Assembly (NCBI GenBank): GCA_030765245.1
Contig: JAVCCX010000207.1
Span: 1 to 5,489 of the forward strand
Origin: Candidatus Zophobacter franzmannii
GTDB taxonomy: Bacteria; Cloacimonadota; Cloacimonadia; Cloacimonadales; JAFGVF01
Direction of reading: 5' to 3'
DNA: 5,489 nucleotides
The translations under genes were made by a program, and so were the position numbers. The notes beneath the pieces are model-generated. The model was given only the letters and a program-made list of their open reading frames with translations, had not been told where the DNA came from and ran no database searches. This document shows, piece by piece, positions 1-5,450 of this stretch (position 1 is its first letter; the number at the start of each line of letters is the position of its first letter).

Positions 1-662
1 CCAGTTAAAACAAGGTTCTTAACACCCATTTCAATCGGACTCATCAAATCAACCGGAACCATCTCATAGTTCTTACCAAGTAGGTATTCAATTGATTTGA
101 AATCAGTCTCTTCAGCTTCTGGGTCTATGAAAAGTGCGACTTTATCCATCTGAGCTCTGGTCAATCTCTTAATGATACCCGTAATGTCATTCTCAAGTCC
201 ATCTTTGACCTGAATGAGAGGAATACTCTCTCCATTACCTTGATATTCAACATAGATGCCCATATATACTTCACGAACTTCCATTTTATCATTTTCGAGA
301 ATCTTAATCTGAGCAGGTTGTATTTTATTCTTGTAAGCTTCTTGCTTCAACATCTCCTCATCACTAGGATTAATGAAGTCATACTTCAAATGTCCCTTTG
401 AGTAGGTTTGATAGTCTGAAAGAATATCACGCACATAGCGTCTAAGGTCAGCATACTGATTAGGCAAGTCTTTGGAGAAATATGCCTTAACTATGAGGTT
501 ATCATCTAAACTGCCAACAATCGTTTTACTTGAATTAGAAAGGGTAAATACCTTATCTTTAGAGAAATCAAAACGATGGAACACGTTAAGAGATATCAGG
601 TTCGCAATTACGAGAATTGCTACGACTACAACGAAATTAATTATTGAATTTCTTTTATTCAT
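1..662 (-). CDS. gldG: GldG-like ABC transporter auxiliary protein, N-terminal part (truncated by window edge)
   Basis: I translated this from the minus strand: ATG at 662-660, then 220 uninterrupted codons to the window edge. The start follows the permease stop by 9 bp and has AGGGGG six bases upstream, so the start is well supported. Residues about 8-28 form one hydrophobic helix (VVVVAILVIANLISLNVF), then RFDFSKDKVFTLSNSSKTI and a mixed alpha/beta part (LIVKAYFSKDLP near 56-67, DKVALFID near 173-180). This is the layout of the GldG/ABC auxiliary family: an N-terminal anchor, a large extracytoplasmic domain and usually a second C-terminal helix. The family is commonly about 450-560 residues, so less than half is visible. 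In Flavobacterium GldG acts with GldF and GldA. Here it is the last visible gene of an exporter operon, where it may supply the periplasmic part that the short permease lacks (inference). More operon genes may lie beyond the edge. Confidence 0.82.
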   Translation of the reverse strand, partial: MNKRNSIINFVVVVAILVIANLISLNVFHRFDFSKDKVFTLSNSSKTIVGSLDDNLIVKAYFSKDLPNQYADLRRYVRDILSDYQTYSKGHLKYDFINPSDEEMLKQEAYKNKIQPAQIKILENDKMEVREVYMGIYVEYQGNGESIPLIQVKDGLENDITGIIKRLTRAQMDKVALFIDPEAEETDFKSIEYLLGKNYEMVPVDLMSPIEMGVKNLVLT

Positions 663-667
663 TGTTG

Positions 668-673
668 CCCCCT
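668..673 (-). promoter_or_regulatory. Shine-Dalgarno of gldG-like gene, overlapping the permease stop
   Basis: On the minus strand the sequence TAGGGGGCAACAATG joins the permease stop codon TAG to the gldG start. The AGGGGG core shares two bases with the stop codon and lies six bases before the ATG. Ribosomes ending on the permease are placed directly at this site, so translational coupling is likely. Confidence 0.6.
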
Positions 674-1385
674 AATCCCATTTCCTGGACTCTAAGGAAA
701 GAGTCGCAGCCTTGAGGAAGATAACTATCATCGAGAAGAAGTAAACTATATCTCGAGTATCAAGTACACCTCTTTGAAGGTTACTGAAATGGTAATTGAA
801 GCTTAGATACTGGAAGAACTCCGCGAATGGTCCGGGGAAAACAACCAGAATCATATCAATTATAAAGAAGAAGAATACCAGAACAAAACTGATTATAAAG
901 GCAACAATCTGGTTACTGTTCAGTGAAGAACCGAAGATACCAATTGCACAATAAGATGACGCGACTAGAACCAGTCCGACATATCCCCACAAAATAGCAC
1001 CATAGTCTATGTTTGAGCCAAACTTCACAATAGTGAGGAAGTGGACAAATGTAAATAGGAGTGTGATTGAGATTAGCTTTACTGCTGCGAAGAATTTACC
1101 AAGGATAATCTGGCTATCCTGGATTGGTAATGTTGCTAGAATCTCAATTGTACCTGTATTCTTCTCTTTCGCAATCATACCCATTGTAATAGCAGGGATG
1201 AAGAAGAGAAAAAGCATTGGTAAGGTAGTAAAGAGACTTCTCAATTCTGCCTGTCCTATAACAAATACAGTACTATTAAAGAACCATCCCGTTATCAATA
1301 AGAAGATAACAAATACAATGTAAGTTGCGGGTGATACCAAATAGCTATTTAGCTCTTTAAACATAATGGATTTGATATTATTCAT
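672..1385 (-). CDS. gldF: ABC-2 type permease, GldF-like
   Basis: This is the 237-residue inner-membrane permease of the exporter. An in-frame ATG exists 19 codons upstream at 1442, but MNNIKSIMFKELNSY at 1385 is the better start: GGAGGA sits five bases before it, and the upstream extension would lie wholly inside the ATPase gene. Six hydrophobic segments are visible, at roughly residues 21-43, 53-71, 102-120, 128-150, 159-183 and 212-231. The N-terminal amphipathic stretch (FKELNSYLVSPATYI) and the segment after helix 2 (AKEKNTGTIEILATLPI, about 72-88) are typical of ABC-2/GldF permeases; the latter is the likely contact with the ATPase. The length is normal for GldF. Its start overlaps the ATPase end by 8 nt (ATGAATAA), implying coupled, stoichiometric synthesis. 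It has no large periplasmic domain, unlike MacB, which matters because a MacA-like adaptor is encoded upstream. The substrate is unknown. Confidence 0.9.
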   Translation of the reverse strand: MNNIKSIMFKELNSYLVSPATYIVFVIFLLITGWFFNSTVFVIGQAELRSLFTTLPMLFLFFIPAITMGMIAKEKNTGTIEILATLPIQDSQIILGKFFAAVKLISITLLFTFVHFLTIVKFGSNIDYGAILWGYVGLVLVASSYCAIGIFGSSLNSNQIVAFIISFVLVFFFFIIDMILVVFPGPFAEFFQYLSFNYHFSNLQRGVLDTRDIVYFFSMIVIFLKAATLSLESRKWD

Positions 1386-2391
1386 TTGTATCCTCCATTG
1401 TTTCTGCAGGTATATCTTGAGGGATGTATTGAGTTTTGTCATCTACGACAGGAGCGACATATCCATCTTTTGTTAACTCATGGAATATCTTCTCAAGGGA
1501 GCGTTCCTGTTTCTGCATACCAAGAATTAACCAACCCTTTTCTGCGATGAAATGGGCAATCTTTTCTCTTAAATCCACTTTGTTGCTATATTCAAGTACA
1601 ACTTCCCAGATGTTCCCTTTAAGATTACTTTCGTTGAAGATCGTAAGAGTAGGGTCAATCATTCTGAAATCATAGAAGTTCGGAGTGTCAGCCATTAGTT
1701 CAAGACTAAGAACTGTCTTGCCGGCTAATTGTGACTGAAGAACTTCCTTCTTATCATCGGCTATAATCTTGCCTTTGTTAATAATGATAATCCTATCACA
1801 AACTGCTTGCACTTCCTGCATAATATGACTTGAAAGAATAACAGTTTTCTTTTCACCCAATCTTCTGATTACATCGCGAATCTCCAGGATCTGGTTAGGG
1901 TCAAGTCCTGTTGTAGGCTCATCCATAACAATAACCTTCGGGTCATGCAAAATGGCTTGAGCAAGACCAACTCTCTGTCGGTATCCCTTAGAAAGAGTAC
2001 CAATCTGTTGGTTGATAACTTCCTTAATTCCGCATTCGTCAATTACTTCAACAATTCGTTGATTGAATACCTTATCGGAGATATTGCGAATATCCGCAAC
2101 AAATCTAAGGTAATCATAAGGCGTCATATCTTCATATAATGGATTATGTTCTGGCAGATAACCAATCCACTCTCTAATCTTGAGAGAATCAGTCTTCATA
2201 TCTTTACCGTTTATCGTGATAGTCCCTGAGGTAGGGGAAAGATAATCGGTAAGCATTTTCAATGTTGTAGATTTACCTGCACCATTTGGTCCAAGAAAAC
2301 CTACGATTTCTCCTTCGTTCACAGTGAAACTAATGTGGTCAACTGCGCGAAGTGACCCGTAGTCCTTCACCACATTACTGACTTCAATCAT
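1378..2391 (-). CDS. gldA: ABC transporter ATP-binding protein, GldA-like
   Basis: This 337-residue cytoplasmic ATPase energises the adjacent permease. Motifs in order: Walker A GPNGAGKST (34-42); Q-loop region GYLPEHNPLY (78-87), with Glu81 where many ABC ATPases have Gln; signature LSKGYRQRVGLAQA (133-146), an LSKGY form of LSGGQ; Walker B VIVMDEP (153-159) with Asp157 and catalytic Glu158; D-loop GLDP (162-165); and H-loop His189 in SSHIMQEV. All catalytic residues are present. The YLPEHNPLY string is what I associate with GldA-type ATPases. Residues about 220-337 form a C-terminal extension common in ABC-2 ATPases; its last 25 or so residues are acidic and proline-containing (VAPVVDDKTQYIPQDIPAE) and look disordered. 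The start ATG has AAGGAGA six bases upstream. It lies 25 bp after the adaptor gene and overlaps the permease gene by 8 nt. Confidence 0.95.
   Translation of the reverse strand: MIEVSNVVKDYGSLRAVDHISFTVNEGEIVGFLGPNGAGKSTTLKMLTDYLSPTSGTITINGKDMKTDSLKIREWIGYLPEHNPLYEDMTPYDYLRFVADIRNISDKVFNQRIVEVIDECGIKEVINQQIGTLSKGYRQRVGLAQAILHDPKVIVMDEPTTGLDPNQILEIRDVIRRLGEKKTVILSSHIMQEVQAVCDRIIIINKGKIIADDKKEVLQSQLAGKTVLSLELMADTPNFYDFRMIDPTLTIFNESNLKGNIWEVVLEYSNKVDLREKIAHFIAEKGWLILGMQKQERSLEKIFHELTKDGYVAPVVDDKTQYIPQDIPAETMEDTNE
1391..1396 (-). promoter_or_regulatory. Shine-Dalgarno that decides the permease start
   Basis: GGAGGA on the minus strand stands five bases before ATG at 1385-1383, inside the last codons of the ATPase gene. 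It favours MNNIKS as the true permease start over the in-frame ATG at 1442. Confidence 0.75.
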
Positions 2392-2416
2392 CAGTTGTCT
2401 CCTTTTTCTTTTTTAT

Positions 2417-3520
2417 TTAGAATTCAAACTCTTCTGACTTCGGAGCCAAAGCTGCCGGTTCAGAAAGAGTAATTATATCATCTTCGTTTACGCCTTCAAT
2501 AATCTCAACTTGCTGGAAATCATTGATACCTGTTTTAATTGGGACAGCTTTCTCTGGCTTGCCATCTTTCATAAGATAAACAACATCCTGTCCCTTGTCG
2601 TCAGTGAATATAGCTCTGATTGGGATAACAACGATATCCTCACGAGACTCACCTTCAATACTAACATTAGCTGTCATACCGGGCTTAAGACTTTTTATGT
2701 TTCCATTCAGATGGATTTCAACAGGGAAAACTTTAGTTCCGTTTTGATTAATTGCAGATGCTGCGATTTTACTTACCTTGCCGGTAAATTTATCATAAGG
2801 GAATGCATCCACTGTTATCGCTGCCTGTTGTTTCAATCTATACTTGGTGATATCAACTTCATTAACTTCTGAATTCACAACCATCTTGCTTAAATCAGCA
2901 AGGTGCATGATTATTGTGCCTTCACCATAACTTGATGTACTTGAAGATACCATTTCACCCTCTTCCACAAGGCGGGAAGTTACAGTCCCTGAAGTAGTGG
3001 CATAGAGCTTAGATACTGAATCTTTCAAATCAATATCTTTAACCAGCTCATACTGATTCATTGCCTGATCATGACTAATCTTAGCAGATTCAAACTCATC
3101 ATTTGCATTACTCATGTCATTTAGGGAGATATAGTTCTTTTTATATAGTTCTGTGTAGTCATTGAAGTCTTTCTCAGACTTTGCGAGTCTAATCTCAGCT
3201 AAGCGAAGATTACTTCTAGTGCGTGATATAGATTCAGCCTGATTATAATCAGGTTCGATATCTGCTATAACATCACCTTCATTCACAAAGTCATTCTCAT
3301 CCACATAGAATTTTAGAATCTTACCTGATACTCTTGATTTCACCTTGATAGTGCTTACAGGTTGAACTTCCCCTGTTATATCAAGTTTGGTCTCAATAGA
3401 ACCTTTTTTTACAGTGTGGGTTGGAATCTTGACATCAAGCCCGTCTTTTCCACTTTTCATCCCAACTTTACATGCGGATAGTACCAGGGTAAGGCATAAT
3501 AGAATTAATATTTTTCTCAT
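2417..3520 (-). CDS. Periplasmic adaptor (membrane fusion) lipoprotein, HlyD/MacA-like
   Basis: This 367-residue adaptor would bridge the inner-membrane ABC complex to the TolC-like channel. The N-terminus MRKILILLCLTLVLSAC is a lipoprotein signal peptide with lipobox LSAC (14-17), so Cys17 should be lipidated after cleavage. The domain order is that of the RND/MacA adaptor family. A first lipoyl-type half covers about 56-91 (IKVKSRVSGKILKFYVDEND, then GDVIADIEPD). A helical, probably coiled-coil hairpin covers about 92-168 (SNLRLAEIRLAKSEKDFNDY). The second lipoyl half is about 171-192 (TSGTVTSRLVEEGEMV), followed by a beta-barrel at about 205-290 ending in SLKPGMTANVSIE. The membrane-proximal domain is about 294-355 (VVIPIRAIF). 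The hairpin is of ordinary length, as in MacA-type rather than long HlyD-type adaptors. AGGA lies four bases before the start. It sits 25 bp from each neighbour. The exact subfamily is not certain. Confidence 0.92.
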   Translation of the reverse strand: MRKILILLCLTLVLSACKVGMKSGKDGLDVKIPTHTVKKGSIETKLDITGEVQPVSTIKVKSRVSGKILKFYVDENDFVNEGDVIADIEPDYNQAESISRTRSNLRLAEIRLAKSEKDFNDYTELYKKNYISLNDMSNANDEFESAKISHDQAMNQYELVKDIDLKDSVSKLYATTSGTVTSRLVEEGEMVSSSTSSYGEGTIIMHLADLSKMVVNSEVNEVDITKYRLKQQAAITVDAFPYDKFTGKVSKIAASAINQNGTKVFPVEIHLNGNIKSLKPGMTANVSIEGESREDIVVIPIRAIFTDDKGQDVVYLMKDGKPEKAVPIKTGINDFQQVEIIEGVNEDDIITLSEPAALAPKSEEFEF

Positions 3521-3545
3521 CTCTTCCTCTTTTATCTCACCGGTC

Positions 3546-4805
3546 TTACCAGCGTTTTATTATTGGCTCAGAAAGTAGTTTATTTAGTTTCTCCTGTGTT
3601 TTCAGGATACTGTAATAGTTTTGGTTAAGGGAGATTTGTGCTTGGAGATTTGATATTCTTGAACGATCAAGTTCTACCAAATCTATTAAGCCTAAAGTAT
3701 ATCTCTCATTTGCTATAGTTAAGTTTTCAGAGCTTTGACTGAGCTTTCTATCATATAGATTTCTTGATTTATGCAGGAACTTAATTTCTCTCATCATCTT
3801 CTCAAATTGATTATTAAAATCATCAATGTCATCTTCAAGATTTAACTGAGTAGTTTGCATGCTGTTTTTATATCTACGGTAATTTTGTCCTTGATTAAAG
3901 ATGTTGAAAAGAGAATAACTCACACTTAACGAGAGGCTGTAGCCTTCTGTATAATCTTTAGTGCCAAAAACTTCATGGTCTTCTGAATCCCACCCATAAC
4001 CTGCTGTGAAGGTTATTGAAGGTAGGAAATTCAATTTGTGTTGCCATTCGTTTATCTTCATCTTCTTCAACTCAAGATAGTCAATATAGATGTTATGGGG
4101 ATTGAAACTCATTTCAGTTGATAGCTCAGAGCTTAATCCAATATCGTCTATTGCAATGATTGGAAGAGATACTTCCACAAAGTCTCCGTTGTTATCTTCC
4201 ATTTTAAGTAAGGCAAAGAGGTCGAGACGCATATTACTGAGTGAGTTTGTCAGGCTCTCAATTTGAATCTCAGTATCAACCTTATCAATCTCAGTCTGGT
4301 TTAAATCTATTGCTGTCTTACGGCCTTGTTGAACCTGAAGAGTAATCTCCTGGTATGTCCTGTCTTGCAGGGCAAGGTTCTCTTGTTGAATTTCTAACTC
4401 TTTCTGAGTTTGGAGAATATTAAGGTACTGTTCAAGAATGCTGTAAGCAAGATTCTTCTCAGCAGTTTCAAGATTCACATCTGCAATTGTTCTGTTTATA
4501 GAAGAATTTCTAAAGTTGAAATATGTTCCTTCATTGAGAGCGATTGTTTTAGAAAGAGAGAGACCACCAGATTCGTATTCGTCTAAGTATTTACCTGATC
4601 TATCATATGATGCTGTCGCACTTGGTAGAAAGTCCAACCAACTTGAGATATGGTTTGACTCTGAGTTATCTTTATTTAGTTCACTGCGTTGGATTGACGA
4701 TGCATTTTGGATTCCATATTCAATCAGTTGATCCAATGTATAATCTTCAGCTAAAATGATGTTTAAACACATTGTCAGCAGGATTACTACGATTAATTTT
4801 TTCAT
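3546..4805 (-). CDS. TolC-like outer membrane efflux protein
   Basis: This 419-residue protein is the outer-membrane channel and periplasmic tunnel of the exporter; the family acts as a trimer. I chose the ATG at 4805: it gives a clean signal peptide MKKLIVVILLTMCLNIILA with likely cleavage after Ala19, and GGAGA lies just upstream. The alternative ATG at 4826 would add seven residues (MVFYGEC) before it. The mature protein shows the twofold repeat of the TolC/OEP family. WLDFLPSATASYDRSG (56-71) and HKLNFLPSITFTAGYG (about 256-271) start the two beta-strand regions. Long helices follow each, with matching turns near QQGRKTAIDLNQTEID (159-174) and TLGLIDLVELDRSRI (370-384). The length is normal. 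It is the first gene of the operon and presumably pairs with the adaptor gene 25 bp downstream. The specific substrate is not evident. Confidence 0.93.
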   Translation of the reverse strand: MKKLIVVILLTMCLNIILAEDYTLDQLIEYGIQNASSIQRSELNKDNSESNHISSWLDFLPSATASYDRSGKYLDEYESGGLSLSKTIALNEGTYFNFRNSSINRTIADVNLETAEKNLAYSILEQYLNILQTQKELEIQQENLALQDRTYQEITLQVQQGRKTAIDLNQTEIDKVDTEIQIESLTNSLSNMRLDLFALLKMEDNNGDFVEVSLPIIAIDDIGLSSELSTEMSFNPHNIYIDYLELKKMKINEWQHKLNFLPSITFTAGYGWDSEDHEVFGTKDYTEGYSLSLSVSYSLFNIFNQGQNYRRYKNSMQTTQLNLEDDIDDFNNQFEKMMREIKFLHKSRNLYDRKLSQSSENLTIANERYTLGLIDLVELDRSRISNLQAQISLNQNYYSILKTQEKLNKLLSEPIIKRW

Positions 4806-4809
4806 ACAC

Positions 4810-4814
4810 TCTCC
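4810..4814 (-). promoter_or_regulatory. Shine-Dalgarno that decides the tolC-like start
   Basis: GGAGA on the minus strand lies four bases before ATG at 4805-4803. The alternative ATG at 4826 is preceded by an A-rich stretch (ACAAAAACA) with no Shine-Dalgarno, so the shorter protein with the clean signal peptide is preferred. Confidence 0.65.
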
Positions 4815-4844
4815 ATAAAAGACCATTGTTTTTGTTTTTTCTTC

Positions 4845-4872
4845 AAAAACTGGTGTAAAAATCAGGTGTCAA
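4845..4872 (-). promoter_or_regulatory. Possible promoter element of the operon: TTGACA over a tandem repeat
   Basis: On the minus strand a perfect TTGACA (4872-4867) lies about 65 bp before the tolC-like start. Seventeen bases downstream the sequence is TTTTTG, a poor sigma-70 -10 box, so this is only a candidate promoter. The element overlaps an imperfect tandem direct repeat read on the plus strand as AAAAACTGGTGT (4845-4856) and AAAAATCAGGTGT (4857-4869). Such a repeat beside a -35 element could be an activator or repressor site. No regulator gene is visible in the window. Confidence 0.25.
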
Positions 4873-4885
4873 TAAAAATCTTGAA

Positions 4886-4901
4886 TTCTATATATCTAGA
4901 A
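4886..4901. promoter_or_regulatory. Near-perfect 16-bp palindrome upstream of the operon (possible operator)
   Basis: TTCTATATATCTAGAA pairs in seven of eight positions about its centre. It lies about 80 bp before the first gene and just upstream of the TTGACA hexamer. Position and symmetry suit a dimeric regulator, but AT-rich DNA gives such palindromes by chance quite often. Confidence 0.22.
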
Positions 4902-4944
4902 CCAAGTTCATAAAATTAATGAGATTTTCTCGAATGGTTACAGC

Positions 4945-4958
4945 TTTGTTTAAACAAA
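4945..4958. promoter_or_regulatory. Perfect 14-bp palindrome TTTGTTTAAACAAA (possible operator)
   Basis: This is a perfect inverted repeat with no spacer, about 140 bp upstream of the first operon gene and outside the hairpin-repeat mosaic to the right. It could bind a dimeric repressor, but no -10/-35 pair can be placed confidently around it. The function is inferred from position and symmetry only. Confidence 0.3.
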
Positions 4959-5027
4959 CTCATCAAATTCAGAGAATCACATGAATTATGAGGGAAATAG
5001 GTCTAATTCTTAGCTGACAACTATCTG

Positions 5028-5091
5028 TCATGGTGAGTGATGTATAGCATTGTATCGAACCATGAGGATGTTTTTTGCGTCCTTCGATACA
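5028..5091. repeat. Overlapping inverted repeats (TCATGGT/ACCATGA and TGTATCGAA/TTCGATACA)
   Basis: TCATGGT (5028-5034) is complementary to ACCATGA (5059-5065). TGTATCGAA (5051-5059) is perfectly complementary to TTCGATACA (5083-5091). Inside the latter, GGATG (5066-5070) can pair with CGTCC (5078-5082) with one G-U pair, extending the stem around a TTTTTTG loop. The two helices interleave and share base 5059. TGTAT also occurs twice ten bases apart (5041 and 5051), suggesting a small insertion or duplication. The CATGGTGAG...TCGAACCATGA and TCCTTCGATAC wording resembles dispersed intergenic repeats known from several Bacteroidota-related genomes; that resemblance is from memory. Confidence 0.6.
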
Positions 5092-5101
5092 TCAACCCCG
5101 T

Positions 5102-5118
5102 TGCAAACACAGTTTGCA
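5102..5118. repeat. Short perfect hairpin TGCAAAC/GTTTGCA
   Basis: A 7-bp perfect stem with a 3-base loop (ACA) sits directly between the preceding inverted repeats and the GCGGACA palindromes. No T-tract follows on either strand, so it is not an evident terminator. It is probably one module of the repeat cluster. Confidence 0.5.
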
Positions 5119-5125
5119 TCTCTTT

Positions 5126-5190
5126 GGTACGCGGACATCCTGTCCGCATCTTCTTGCTTATATTATAGCGGACAAGGATGTCCGCGAACC
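5126..5190. repeat. REP/BIME-like pair of inverted GCGGACA-TGTCCGC palindromes
   Basis: Two palindromes stand 20 bp apart: GCGGACA-TCC-TGTCCGC (5131-5147) and GCGGACA-AGGA-TGTCCGC (5168-5185). Each forms a 7-bp hairpin. The two are also inverted copies of each other: the complement of 5168-5190 begins GGTTCGCGGACATCC and matches GGTACGCGGACATCC at 5126-5140, with one mismatch here and one extra T further on. Paired, inverted REP-like palindromes around a short AT-rich linker are the layout of BIME elements, which in other bacteria are tied to RAYT (Y1) transposases. No transposase gene is in this window. Confidence 0.7.
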
Positions 5191-5228
5191 CAGTGTAGCC
5201 TTCTCGTGCTTTGCTGTTCACTTCAATT

Positions 5229-5289
5229 CCCCTTCGTGAAGGGGTGCCTGCTTGCCGGTGGGGTAGTTCTTCCGGTGACGAGGTAGTTT
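5229..5289. repeat. CCCCTTC hairpin with adjoining direct repeat
   Basis: CCCCTTC (5229-5235) and GAAGGGG (5238-5244) form a tight stem, in practice six pairs with a CGTG tetraloop. Next comes TGCCTGCTTGCCGG and a degenerate direct repeat: CCGGTGGGGTAGTT (5255-5268) and CCGGTGACGAGGTAGTT (5272-5288). This wording resembles a dispersed repeat of the form CCCCT...AGGGGTGCC...GGGGTGGTT that I recall from many Bacteroidota-related genomes. It looks like a decayed copy of such an element; the resemblance is from memory. Confidence 0.5.
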
Positions 5290-5367
5290 CATATCCCCTT
5301 GCTTTTAGGTTTGTATTCTGGGAAATGATGCTTTAGCTTCATTCTTATTGATTTATCTTTCCAATAC

Positions 5368-5450
5368 CAGCCCGAATGGGCTGAAGATGAATAGCCATAG
5401 GCGCGAGCCTATGGTATGTATCACCAATTAAAACAGCCCTTTATGGGCTG
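5368..5450. repeat. Three-hairpin repeat unit (CAGCCC/GGGCTG, CCATAGGC/GCCTATGG, CAGCCC/GGGCTG)
   Basis: Hairpin 1 is CAGCCC-GAAT-GGGCTG (5368-5383). Hairpin 2 is CCATAGGC-GCGA-GCCTATGG (5395-5414), a perfect 8-bp stem with a GNRA-class tetraloop if transcribed. Hairpin 3 is CAGCCC-TTTAT-GGGCTG (5434-5450). The outer two share identical stems. On the minus strand hairpin 3 is followed by TTTTAATT, so it could also act as a weak intrinsic terminator for a leftward gene beyond the right edge. Differing loops between identical stems suggest the stems are what is conserved. No coding sequence is associated with it here. Confidence 0.65.

Noticed and set aside
1009..1323. Plus-strand open frame of 104 codons inside the permease gene
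   Set aside because: It lies antisense to the membrane-helix coding region and has no recognisable product.
2510..2872. Plus-strand open frame of 120 codons inside the adaptor gene
   Set aside because: It lies antisense to a well-supported adaptor gene with intact domain structure and shows no domain of its own; it is a shadow frame.
5126..5190. CRISPR array
   Set aside because: The two repeat copies are inverted rather than direct, there are only two, and no cas gene is present.
5021..5221. Minus-strand open frame of 66 codons in the repeat region
   Set aside because: It runs through the TGTATCGAA and GCGGACA palindromes, has no recognisable domain and no convincing ribosome-binding site; it is best explained by the repeats.
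5050..5286. Plus-strand open frame of 78 codons in the repeat region
   Set aside because: It reads through four inverted-repeat modules and gives a Cys/Ser/Leu-rich product of no recognisable type; it also overlaps the minus-strand frame.
5324..5343. Imperfect inverted repeat AATGATGCT/AGCTTCATT
   Set aside because: It has an internal T-T mismatch and only a 2-base loop, so it is a weak structure that could arise by chance in AT-rich DNA.
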